Positions 7,312 to 15,474 of a DNA stretch of 46,483 nucleotides are shown here, one piece after another. The notes beneath the pieces are model-generated. The model did not search any database, was not told the DNA's origin, and saw only the letters and a program-made list of their open reading frames with translations. The translations under genes were made by a program, and so were the position numbers. This DNA comes from Lachnospiraceae bacterium (GTDB taxonomy: Bacteria; Bacillota; Clostridia; Lachnospirales; Lachnospiraceae). The stretch covers positions 1-46,483 of the forward strand of contig JAJQCQ010000019.1 in the NCBI GenBank assembly GCA_021202635.1, read 5' to 3'. The first letter of the stretch is position 1. The number at the start of each line of letters is the position of its first letter.

Positions 7312-7563
7312 CCACGAAGCGCAGTGCGGTGGTTATCACGCAGGCGATTTATATGGTTATAATGCCGTTTCTCATGGTTGGATGCGCGTTCCTGGTAAAG
7401 CTGGCGGCGACACAGGCATTTGCCGGTGAAGTGGAGGTTGCGGGATTTGCCGCACTTTATGGAGGTCTGTATCTGCTGGCGGAGGCAATGGCGGCAATCA
7501 ATTGCGCTTGCGTGCTATGTGGTGGGTATGATACGGTTCCAGAAAAAGGATCTGCCGCTGTAA
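7290..7563 (+). pseudogene. Membrane protein gene, 5' truncated and frameshifted
   Basis: The plus strand from 7290 encodes STPTKRSAVVITQAIYMVIM, then PFLMVGCAFLVKLA and a second hydrophobic stretch (FAALYGGLYLLAEAMAA). Near 7500 the sensible frame moves by one base to ALACYVVGMIRFQKKDLPL, a natural membrane-protein ending with a positive tail, stop 7561-7563. The N-terminus is missing. I read it as the C-terminal half of a multi-pass membrane protein that has lost its start and gained a frameshift. Family not recognised. A terminator follows at 7622. Confidence 0.5.
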
Positions 7564-7621
7564 CGAGCCGGTTTTGTTGTGAGTGAATGATTTGGAAAAA
7601 TGTTCTTATTAGATAAAGGTA

Positions 7622-7670
7622 CCCGGTACGATGCCCATAGGCAGAAATGGCTTCCGTGCCGGGGCTTTTT
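7622..7670 (+). terminator. Intrinsic terminator
   Basis: CCCGGTACG (7622-7630) pairs with CGTGCCGGG (7655-7663), one G-U pair, with a further GCC/GGC step inside the loop and a T-run at 7666-7670. It closes the broken membrane-protein gene. Confidence 0.7.
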
Positions 7671-7691
7671 ATTGGATTGATTGTTTTGGAC

Positions 7692-7720
7692 TTGACATGA
7701 AATGAAACATACGTTATAAC
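7692..7720 (+). promoter_or_regulatory. Sigma-A promoter for the lipid cluster
   Basis: TTGACA (7692-7697), 17-base spacer, TATAAC (7715-7720). It is the only strong promoter seen before the GT8 gene and would give a leader of about 290 nt. Confidence 0.65.
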
Positions 7721-8018
7721 ACGCATATAACAAAACTGGTTTTGCCTCTGGGAAAATGTTCGATACCAGAAAGAGAATCATGCTCCCGTCGGGGATATTT
7801 TATCGGAAAGATGAGATCGTTCCTGCAAAATCCTGCTGACACAAGAAAATACGAATGTTTCGGAACCATTGCATATAATGAGCAGTGCAAGCTTCATGAA
7901 AAGCGGAAGCTGCATGAATATAATGAAATTTAGCAGGAATATACTGCTGTTATGGCAGAAATGAAAGGGAATGTTTAGGTAAGATTTTATTTTCAGATTT
8001 GGAAAGGATGACAATAGC
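7721..8018 (+). other. Long untranslated leader without recognisable gene
   Basis: About 300 bases between the promoter and the GT8 start. Frames in it are short and lack binding sites. I see only small inverted repeats (CCCGTCGGG near 7795) and repeated CTTCATG/CATGAA-like words near 7890-7920. No known riboswitch pattern was recognised. Confidence 0.4.
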
Positions 8019-8987
8019 ATGGAACAAAACGTAATTCCCATTTTTTTTACAGCTGACGAGAGCTATGCTCCCTGGCTGGATTGCGCAATCCGTTCGATGG
8101 AGGAGAACGCTTCCGAAGCTTATAAATATCAAATCATTGTCCTGCATCAGGACTTATCGGAGGAGAGTCAGAGAAGGATCGCTTCCGGAGTGCGCGTCCC
8201 CTTTGAAATTCGATTTATTCCCATGGAACGGGAGCTGGCAGGCATTACCGACCGGACGGAGAATCGGCTGCGGTGTGATTATTTTACACTGACGATTTAC
8301 TTTCGGCTGTTTATCGCTGACCGCTTTCCGGAGTATGACAAGGGCATTTATCTGGACAGTGACATTGTGGTGCCTGGTGATATTTCTGAACTGTACCGGG
8401 TGGAGCTGGGGGACAACATGATCGGAGCCTGTGCGGACCGTTCCATCACGCCGGTTCCTGAACTGGTGGAGTATGTAGAAAACGCGGTTGGTGTGCGCAT
8501 TGACCAGTATATCAATTCCGGCATTCTGCTGATGAGTCTGAAAAAGATGCGGGAAGCAGGATTCTGCGATCATTTTCTTCATTTGCTGCATACCTATCAT
8601 TTTGACTGTCTTGCACCCGACCAGGATTACATCAATGCGATGTGCAATGGCAAAATCGTTTATCTGGACGAGGCGTGGGATGCAATGCCGCCGATGGGCG
8701 GAAAAGAAGTGGAAGTGCTGCAGAATCCCAAATTGATTCATTACAATCTGTTCCAAAAGCCCTGGTGCTATGATGATATCCCATATGAGGAGTATTTCTG
8801 GGCCTGTGCAAAGCATTCTCCATTTTATCAGGATATCCTGCGCTTTAAAGAGAATTATTCGGAAGAACAGAAAAAATCAGATCAGACCTGTCTTGAAAAT
8901 ATGATTGCAAAAGGCCCTATGGTCTGCCGCCAGGAGGTTACCTTTCGCAGAATGTGTGAAAAAGGGGAACGGATTCGCATAGATTAG
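8019..8987 (+). CDS. Glycosyltransferase family 8 protein
   Basis: A 322-residue GT-A fold retaining glycosyltransferase of family GT8 (the LgtC / general stress protein A type). PIFFTADESYAPWL is the nucleotide-sugar strand. YLDSDIVV (111-118) carries the metal-binding DxD (Asp113, Asp115). QYINSGILLM and DQDYIN are the conserved acceptor and second catalytic regions. HYNLFQKPW holds the late His that completes the metal site. The protein is soluble with no signal peptide. LgtC-type enzymes transfer galactose or glucose from UDP-sugars to lipid-linked or protein acceptors. Placement before acyltransferase and PlsA-like genes suggests a glycolipid acceptor (inference). Confidence 0.85.
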   Translation: MEQNVIPIFFTADESYAPWLDCAIRSMEENASEAYKYQIIVLHQDLSEESQRRIASGVRVPFEIRFIPMERELAGITDRTENRLRCDYFTLTIYFRLFIADRFPEYDKGIYLDSDIVVPGDISELYRVELGDNMIGACADRSITPVPELVEYVENAVGVRIDQYINSGILLMSLKKMREAGFCDHFLHLLHTYHFDCLAPDQDYINAMCNGKIVYLDEAWDAMPPMGGKEVEVLQNPKLIHYNLFQKPWCYDDIPYEEYFWACAKHSPFYQDILRFKENYSEEQKKSDQTCLENMIAKGPMVCRQEVTFRRMCEKGERIRID

Positions 8988-9059
8988 TCACAGGAATCAA
9001 AAATGGGCGGACAATTCTTTATTTTGAGAGATGAGAATGGATAAGGAGAACAGGTACGT

Positions 9060-9944
9060 ATGCTGATTGGCGGGAATAAAGAAAAAGTGATTGCCAATAT
9101 GAGGGCTGCCGCAGAGCGGGGCGATTTAAACTGTAAGGTAGAGACGGACGATCCGGTTTTGTCCCAGGAGGAACGGGAGAAGATCATCCGGCATTTTCTG
9201 GAAAATCATAGGACCTTTGGATATCGGTTCTGCAATGTATGTGCGCGGGCGCTGACCGATACAGCCACCAGATGGCTGAACCGGGATACCAGGATTGAGG
9301 GGCTGGAAAATATAAAAGAGATTCATGGCGGCGCGATCGTTACCAGCAATCACTTTAGCCCGCTGGACAACACGGCGGTGCGGAAGGCGATGAACCGGGC
9401 AGGCTATCGGCGGTTGTTTATTGTCAGTCAGGAGACCAATCTTGCCATGAAGGGGTGGATTGGTTTTCTGATGAATCATGAGGATATTATTCCGCTGGTG
9501 AATCATTCTGAATATTTGCGGAAACATTTCGGTCCAATGATCCGGGAACGCTTAAAACATGGGGATGCGATTCTGATCTACCCGGAGCAGGAGATGTGGT
9601 TTCATTATCGGAAACCCCGTCCGCCGAAACGGGGAGCATATTATTATGCGGCTGTCAACCATGTCCCGATTATTTCATGTTTTGTGGAGATCCGGGATCT
9701 GCCGGGCAAGGAAAATGAAGAGTTCCACAAAACATGTTATGTGATGCACATTCTCAAACCCATTTATCCGGACCCGGATAAAAGCGCCAGAGAGAACAGC
9801 CAGGAAATGATGCGGCAGGATTATCGCCAGAAGGTGGCTGCCTATGAGCAGGCCTACGGGGAAACTCTTACTTACGATTTTAAAACAGAGGATATAGCAG
9901 GATGGATTCCGTCCGGAGAGAATGCGCAGAGAGGAAGTTTTTAA
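9060..9944 (+). CDS. PlsC-type lysophospholipid acyltransferase (first copy)
   Basis: A 294-residue acyltransferase of the PlsC / 1-acyl-glycerol-3-phosphate acyltransferase family. The catalytic HX4D is His98 and Asp103 in SNHFSPLDN. The substrate-binding block is ILIYPEQEMW (171-180), with RPPKRGAYYYA after it. There is no strong membrane helix, so it is probably peripheral on the membrane. The PlsA-like gene starts one base after its stop, so the two are translationally linked. An acyltransferase so close to a plasmalogen-synthase-like gene fits sn-2 acylation of ether or diacyl glycerophosphate, though a different acceptor is possible. Confidence 0.82.
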   Translation: MLIGGNKEKVIANMRAAAERGDLNCKVETDDPVLSQEEREKIIRHFLENHRTFGYRFCNVCARALTDTATRWLNRDTRIEGLENIKEIHGGAIVTSNHFSPLDNTAVRKAMNRAGYRRLFIVSQETNLAMKGWIGFLMNHEDIIPLVNHSEYLRKHFGPMIRERLKHGDAILIYPEQEMWFHYRKPRPPKRGAYYYAAVNHVPIISCFVEIRDLPGKENEEFHKTCYVMHILKPIYPDPDKSARENSQEMMRQDYRQKVAAYEQAYGETLTYDFKTEDIAGWIPSGENAQRGSF

Positions 9945-12900
9945 GTGGAAGGTACAGACAGAGAACTCCGAATTGGAATCGATGTTGGTTCCACAACAGT
10001 GAAAGTAGTTATTACGGATGCCAGGACGCAGGAGATGCTATACGCACGATATGCGCGGCATAACGCAAGACAGAAAGAGACGGTTGGCAATCTGCTTGCG
10101 GATGCAGAAAAACAATATCCAGATCGGCGATTTCGCGCGGCAGTCTGCGGTTCCGGAGGCCGGACGATTGCCCAAAAGCTGGGCATCCATTACATACAGG
10201 AAGTGGTGGCCAACTCGGCAGCGGTTCGGGCGTTGTACCCACAGGTAAAAACAGCGATTGAACTCGGCGGCCAGGATGCGAAGGTCGTGTTTTTTTACTA
10301 TGATAAACAAAAAAAGCAGCTGCAGACCTCTGATATGCGGATGAACGGAAGCTGCGCCGGCGGCACCGGTGCTTTTATTGATGAGGTAGCGGCACTTCTG
10401 AATGTGGAGACGGAGCAGTTTGAAGCTCTGGCGTCGCAGGGGCAGACCGTCTATGATATCTCCGGACGCTGCGGCGTGTTCGCAAAGACAGATATTCAGC
10501 CTCTGCTGCTTTCAGGGGCGAAGAAGGAGGATATTGCACTTTCCACGTTTCATGCCATCGCAAAACAGACCATTGGCGGTCTGGCACAGGGGCTGGAGCT
10601 GGCGCCGCCTATCATTTTCGAGGGAGGGCCGCTGACCTTCAATCCGACATTAATCAAGACCTTTGCAAAGAGGCTAAGTTTGAAAGAGGAGGATATCGTG
10701 CGCCCGGAACATCCGGAAACGATTGTAGCTTATGGGACGGCTATCGCCATAGACCAGATCTTTCCGGAGAAAGAAGAAGCGGATACAGTCACTTTACGTG
10801 AACTGGCCAAGAGACTTGCTGCTCCGGAAAAATCTTCCATAGAGACAGAGGAAAAGACGAAGCCTTTCTTTTGCTCATCAGAAGAAAAAAAACAGTTTCA
10901 GGAAAGACATGCCAGGGAACTGCAATCGTTATGTACTCCGAGACCGGAAGATGGCGAGCTGCGGGTCTGGCTGGGGATTGACTCCGGCAGTACGACATCA
11001 AAGTTTGTTCTGCTGGATGAGGAAGGCCGGGTCGTTGACCGCTTTTATGCGCCTAACAGGGGAGAAGCCCTGCTGGTGGTGCGGGACGGTTTGCTTGAAA
11101 TGAAGAAAAAATATGATGCACTGGGTATCAGGCTGTATATTCTGGGGCTTGGCACGACCGGCTATGGAGAAAACCTGCTGGCGCGGGCATTTGGCGCGGA
11201 CTATCATACAGTCGAAACAGTGGCGCATGCTATGGGCTGTACTCGCTACTATCCGGATACCACATTTTTGCTGGACATCGGCGGGCAGGACATGAAGGCA
11301 ATCTGGCTGGAAGATGGCATTATCACGAACATCATGCTGAATGAAGCCTGTTCGTCCGGATGCGGCTCTTTTCTGGAGAATTTTGCTTCCGGTCTGCAGA
11401 TACCGGTGGATGAGATTGCGGAAGCAGCTTTTCGCTCTGAATCTCCGGCAAAGCTTGGCAGCCGTTGCACGGTGTTTATGAACAGTACGATCATTACGGA
11501 GCAGCGAAACGGAAAAGGCCCGGATGATATCATGGCCGGACTTTGCCGCTCTGTGATCGAGAATGTTTTTACGAAGGTCATTCGTATTTCTGATACAGCT
11601 CAGTTAGGGAACCACGTGGTTGTGCAGGGCGGTACGTTCCGCAACCAGGCGGTGCTGCGTGCTTTGGAGGAATACCTTGGCATGGAAACGCCCCCTCCTT
11701 ACAGTCGGCGGCAAGTCGCGCCGTCCATTAAGAGAAACGCTTCGCGTTTGGATGGCGCTGAGGTAAAGCTGGCTCCCTATCCGGGTGAGATGGGAGCCAT
11801 CGGCGCGGCTCTGGAAGTGAAACGCCAGATTACTGAAGCGGTTTATCCGGACGGAAAAGAATCCTCTTTTATTGGCTTTGACGCCCTGGAGAAGTTCTCC
11901 TATGAGACGCAGAGCGGTGTGCAGTGCACCGGCTGCGGGAATCGGTGCAGCCGCACAATCGTCACCTTTTCCACTGGAAAGACCTGGGTATCCGGAAATC
12001 GGTGTGAGAAGGGGGCCGCGGTTGAATCAGGACAGAGAAATGAGAGAAGTGTTTCTGAACGGAATGATAAAGAAACCGCAGGATTTTCCTTCAGGCAGAA
12101 AGATGAAAAAGATGAAACCGCGGATTTATTTGCAGAACGTGAGAAACTTCTCTTTGCAGATTATGCATACCATCAGGTCGCCCCGGATAAAGGAGAAATG
12201 GTCGGTCTGCCCAGGGTTCTGGAATTCTGGGACAGTATGCCGTTCTGGAGCACCTTTTTCCGGGCACTTGGTTATCAGACGAAGTTTTCCCACAAAAGCT
12301 CGCGGAAGCTTTATGAGCAGGGGTTACAGTACGTAGCGTCGGATACGGTCTGCTTTCCGGCAAAACTGGTGCATGGGCATGTCATGGATCTGGCAGAGAT
12401 GGGTGTCGACCGCATCTTTTTTCCTTATGTGATGCATATGCCTCCGGAAGGCGTGGACAAGCTCAGTCCTTATGTCTGTTCTGTCCTCCAGGGATATCCG
12501 ATGGTTGTGCGCAATTCTCAGAATCCGGAGAAAGAGGGAAAGGTCATCTTTGATACGCCAGTGTTTCACTGGTTTGAGGAGAAAGACCGGAAAAAGCAGA
12601 TTTGCAGCTATGCGGTGGAGACGCTGGGCGTGACGAAAGCAGAGGCTGCGTCGGCCTTTGCAGATGGAGAGCGGGCGCTTCTTTCTTTCCGAGAAACGCT
12701 GGTGCGGAGGGGCAGTGAGATCATCCGACAGGCACATGAATCCGGCACGTATGTAGTAGTATTAGCCGGACGTCCCTATCACACAGATCCTTTTATCTGC
12801 CACGACCTGTCCCTGCGCTTCACCGAGCGAGGGGTACCCGTGCTGACGGTGGACAGCCTGCCCGATCTGAGCAGGCAGGATCTGAAAAATACCAGAATTG

Positions 12901-14582
12901 AGATTACCAACGACTTCCATACGCGGATGCTGGAGGGTGCGATGGTAGCGGCAAAAGATCCTGCGCTTGAATATGTGCAGATCGTCAGCTTTGGCTGCGG
13001 ACATGACGCGATCCTGTCCGATGAGATCACTCGGATTCTGGCGGAGTGCGGCAAAAAATCTCCGCTGATCCTAAAGGTGGACGAGAGCGATGCCACAGGT
13101 TCCCTCGGTATCCGTATTCAGTCCTTCCTGGAGACGATTGCGATTAAGCGCAGAAAGCAGTGCATCCAGGAATACATGGAACATCCGGAAACGCTATCTG
13201 CCTCGCTACAGACGGCTGAAATCTCCGTTCCACTTCGGTCGGCGCTAAACGGACGTTCACTGGACGATCAGTGCCGTGCAGATCGTGTAGAAAACCCCGC
13301 GCGTATGGCTGGCGATTTTCAGGGCAAACTATCAGAGCCGAGTCACGCGAAATTTCGCAAGGACGACCGGAAACGGCGCACGATTCTGGTGCCGAATATC
13401 TCGAAAGAGGTCTCTGTTCTGTTGTCCGCTATTATGGAGAAGGAAAACTACACCGTGAAAACGCTGCCCATCGGCGGGCCGGAACAGATTGCCTTGGGGA
13501 AGAAGTATGTCCATAATGATATCTGTTTCCCGTGCCAGATGGTGATTGGAGAACTGATCAGTGAATTGCAGAGAGGAAATTATCGGCAGGATGAGGTAGC
13601 CGTGGCCATGGTGAAATTCCAGTGCGACTGCCGGATGTCGCATTATGCGGGGCTGTTGCGGAAAGGCCTCGACCGGGCCGGTTTTACCGAGGTTCCCATC
13701 GTGACGACCGATGCCAATGACACGAAGGATATGCACCCGGGTGTGATGATTCTTGGAATCTCCGCCATCTGGGAAGCGGTATGGACTTTTATGATGCTGG
13801 ATATTCTTACGGATATTTGCCGGAAAATCCGTCCTTACGAATTGCATCCCGGGGAGACGGATGAGGTTTACAATGATTGCGTGAATCAGCTGGCTGAAGG
13901 GATTCGCAAAGGCGTGAAAAACGCCAGAAAGGTCTTTGATACCTGTATTGACCGGATGGGGAAGATTCCCTATGACCGGAGTCATTTGAAACCGAAGGTG
14001 TTTGTCACCGGAGAATTGCTGGTGACCTATCACCCCGGTTCCAATTTCAATATTGAACGGTATCTGGAAACCAACGGCATGGAAACGGCATTCCCCAGGA
14101 TTACCGATCAGCTGCGGAAAGATTTCCGCGCTACTGAGTGTGAAATCAAAGATTACCATGCCAGCATCCCGCCCTATCCGCAGCTGGTGGAGGGATTGTT
14201 CGACTATGTTCAGAAGCAGCTGGAGAAGGCCGCTGTCCGCCATGAGCTTTATGAATGCGCGAAAAAGCCAAAAGAATTGTACAAAGAAGTCAGCAACATC
14301 ATCCCCGAGACCTTAAGCTGTGGGGAGGGCTGGCTGATGGCGGCAGAGATCGCGCACAACGCGAAAGAAGGAGTAAAGTCGTTTATCATCCTGCAGCCAT
14401 TCGGCTGTCTGCCGAACCATGTCTGCGGGCGCGGAGTCATCAAGCGATTGAAAGAGGAATATCCGGATATTTCGATTCTGCCGCTCGACCTTGATCCTGA
14501 CACCAGCTATGCGAATGTGGAGAACCGGCTGCAGATGCTGATCATGAACCATGGTTCGAAAGGAACGGACAGAAAGGTGTAA
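9945..14582 (+). CDS. plsA: PlsA-type fused activase/dehydratase-like protein, probable plasmalogen synthase
   Basis: A 1545-residue protein starting at GTG 9945, directly after the acyltransferase stop. Domains in order: a BcrA/BadF-type ASKHA ATPase (about 8-270; NGSCAGGTGAF near 132), a second ASKHA ATPase (about 343-620; NEACSSGCGSF near 465), a Cys cluster CTGCGNRC near 660, a DUF2229 region (about 740-960), and an HgdB/BcrB-like 2-hydroxyacyl-CoA dehydratase domain (about 1145-1500) with DICFPCQM, QCDCRMSHY and GCLPNHVCGRG. Activases of this family fire an ATP-driven electron into a partner dehydratase or reductase. In Clostridium perfringens, homologous plsA/plsR genes were shown to be needed for plasmalogens and are fused in other anaerobes. 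The lipid neighbours support that role over amino-acid fermentation. Insert-like segments lie near 587-605 and 1090-1140. Confidence 0.72.
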   Translation: MEGTDRELRIGIDVGSTTVKVVITDARTQEMLYARYARHNARQKETVGNLLADAEKQYPDRRFRAAVCGSGGRTIAQKLGIHYIQEVVANSAAVRALYPQVKTAIELGGQDAKVVFFYYDKQKKQLQTSDMRMNGSCAGGTGAFIDEVAALLNVETEQFEALASQGQTVYDISGRCGVFAKTDIQPLLLSGAKKEDIALSTFHAIAKQTIGGLAQGLELAPPIIFEGGPLTFNPTLIKTFAKRLSLKEEDIVRPEHPETIVAYGTAIAIDQIFPEKEEADTVTLRELAKRLAAPEKSSIETEEKTKPFFCSSEEKKQFQERHARELQSLCTPRPEDGELRVWLGIDSGSTTSKFVLLDEEGRVVDRFYAPNRGEALLVVRDGLLEMKKKYDALGIRLYILGLGTTGYGENLLARAFGADYHTVETVAHAMGCTRYYPDTTFLLDIGGQDMKAIWLEDGIITNIMLNEACSSGCGSFLENFASGLQIPVDEIAEAAFRSESPAKLGSRCTVFMNSTIITEQRNGKGPDDIMAGLCRSVIENVFTKVIRISDTAQLGNHVVVQGGTFRNQAVLRALEEYLGMETPPPYSRRQVAPSIKRNASRLDGAEVKLAPYPGEMGAIGAALEVKRQITEAVYPDGKESSFIGFDALEKFSYETQSGVQCTGCGNRCSRTIVTFSTGKTWVSGNRCEKGAAVESGQRNERSVSERNDKETAGFSFRQKDEKDETADLFAEREKLLFADYAYHQVAPDKGEMVGLPRVLEFWDSMPFWSTFFRALGYQTKFSHKSSRKLYEQGLQYVASDTVCFPAKLVHGHVMDLAEMGVDRIFFPYVMHMPPEGVDKLSPYVCSVLQGYPMVVRNSQNPEKEGKVIFDTPVFHWFEEKDRKKQICSYAVETLGVTKAEAASAFADGERALLSFRETLVRRGSEIIRQAHESGTYVVVLAGRPYHTDPFICHDLSLRFTERGVPVLTVDSLPDLSRQDLKNTRIEITNDFHTRMLEGAMVAAKDPALEYVQIVSFGCGHDAILSDEITRILAECGKKSPLILKVDESDATGSLGIRIQSFLETIAIKRRKQCIQEYMEHPETLSASLQTAEISVPLRSALNGRSLDDQCRADRVENPARMAGDFQGKLSEPSHAKFRKDDRKRRTILVPNISKEVSVLLSAIMEKENYTVKTLPIGGPEQIALGKKYVHNDICFPCQMVIGELISELQRGNYRQDEVAVAMVKFQCDCRMSHYAGLLRKGLDRAGFTEVPIVTTDANDTKDMHPGVMILGISAIWEAVWTFMMLDILTDICRKIRPYELHPGETDEVYNDCVNQLAEGIRKGVKNARKVFDTCIDRMGKIPYDRSHLKPKVFVTGELLVTYHPGSNFNIERYLETNGMETAFPRITDQLRKDFRATECEIKDYHASIPPYPQLVEGLFDYVQKQLEKAAVRHELYECAKKPKELYKEVSNIIPETLSCGEGWLMAAEIAHNAKEGVKSFIILQPFGCLPNHVCGRGVIKRLKEEYPDISILPLDLDPDTSYANVENRLQMLIMNHGSKGTDRKV
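11718..11758. repeat. Palindromic insert inside the PlsA-like gene
   Basis: GCGCCGTCC (11718-11726) pairs with GGATGGCGC (11750-11758, one G-U), enclosing AAACGC/GCGTTT (11735-11740/11744-11749). It encodes the atypical basic stretch RRQVAPSIKRNASRL at the end of the second ATPase domain, where relatives run directly into the final helix. It looks like a small palindromic element that inserted in frame. Confidence 0.45.
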
Positions 14583-14619
14583 CTGTTCAGTACCTTCACA
14601 GTTACAGAAGGCTTCATAA

Positions 14620-15456
14620 ATGGTGAAAAAGAAAATCGCGATTATTACCGGTGCGTCGAGCGGTCTGGGGAGAGAATTTGTCAGGCAGCTGGATAAAAAA
14701 ATGGAAACACTTCGTGAGAAGAGCGCAGGAACAGAAAAGCTGAATGAAAATCCGAATGATATTCTGGATGAAATGTGGGTCATCGCCCGCAGGGAAGAGC
14801 GGCTGAATGAACTGCGCAGTCAGATCAGCACGACCCTGCGGATGATGCCGCTTGACCTGACAAAGAAAGGATCGTTTCAGACAATCCACACCCTGCTTAA
14901 AGAAGAACAGCCGGATGTACGGTATCTCATCAATGCGGCCGGTTTTGGAAAAATCGGCTCATGGAAAGATATCTCCATAGACGACTGCAATGATATGATC
15001 GATCTGAACTGTCGGGCGGCGGTGGATATGACTCAGCTGGTTCTTCCCTTTATGAGCAGGGGAGCAAATGTGCTGGAGCTCTGTTCGACCGCGGGATTTC
15101 AGCCATTCCCTTACCTGAATGTTTATTCCGCGTCCAAAGCGTTCCTGTACCGCTATAGCCGCGCTCTTCGTGTGGAATTGCTGGGAGAGGGTATTCATGT
15201 GACGGCAGTTTGCCCTTATTGGGTGAAGGATACGGAATTTATCGGAACGGCCCAAAATACAGAAAACAGTACCTATATCCGGCATTTCCCGCTTGCGTCC
15301 CGTGAAAAGAATGTCGTTTGTCATGCTCTGGTTGACGCAGAATTGGGGCTGCCTGTGTCCACACCCGGTCTGGTCTGCACGGTTCACCGGATTGCGGCAA
15401 AATTTATCCCGAGCGAAATCATGATGGGAATCTGGGCAGTTTTGCGCAGAATATGA
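14620..15456 (+). CDS. Short-chain dehydrogenase/reductase
   Basis: A 278-residue classical SDR. The NAD(P)-binding TGASSGLG is at 10-17, NAAG near 105-108, and the catalytic triad is Ser156 (ELCSTAGF), Tyr169 and Lys173 (YSASK). A 25-residue acidic/basic insertion (about 28-52) follows the first strand and helix. The gene follows the PlsA-like gene by 37 bases with only a weak binding site. In a plasmalogen setting a reductase of acyl/alkyl-dihydroxyacetone phosphate or of an aldehyde would fit, but the substrate is not readable from sequence. Confidence 0.83.
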   Translation: MVKKKIAIITGASSGLGREFVRQLDKKMETLREKSAGTEKLNENPNDILDEMWVIARREERLNELRSQISTTLRMMPLDLTKKGSFQTIHTLLKEEQPDVRYLINAAGFGKIGSWKDISIDDCNDMIDLNCRAAVDMTQLVLPFMSRGANVLELCSTAGFQPFPYLNVYSASKAFLYRYSRALRVELLGEGIHVTAVCPYWVKDTEFIGTAQNTENSTYIRHFPLASREKNVVCHALVDAELGLPVSTPGLVCTVHRIAAKFIPSEIMMGIWAVLRRI

Positions 15457-15474
15457 AGAAACAAAACATAGGGT

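Noticed and set aside
7742-7933. 63-codon open frame in the GT8 leader
   Set aside because: Starts only at TTG, has no binding site and no protein-like composition.
13332-14243. 303-codon open frame opposite the PlsA-like gene
   Set aside because: Lies wholly within the conserved dehydratase domain coding region on the other strand; composition is His/Arg/Pro-rich shadow type with no domain recognised.
9945-14582. 2-hydroxyglutaryl-CoA dehydratase activator for amino-acid fermentation
   Set aside because: Such activators are about 260 residues next to separate dehydratase subunits and CoA-transferases; here all domains are fused and the neighbours are lipid enzymes.
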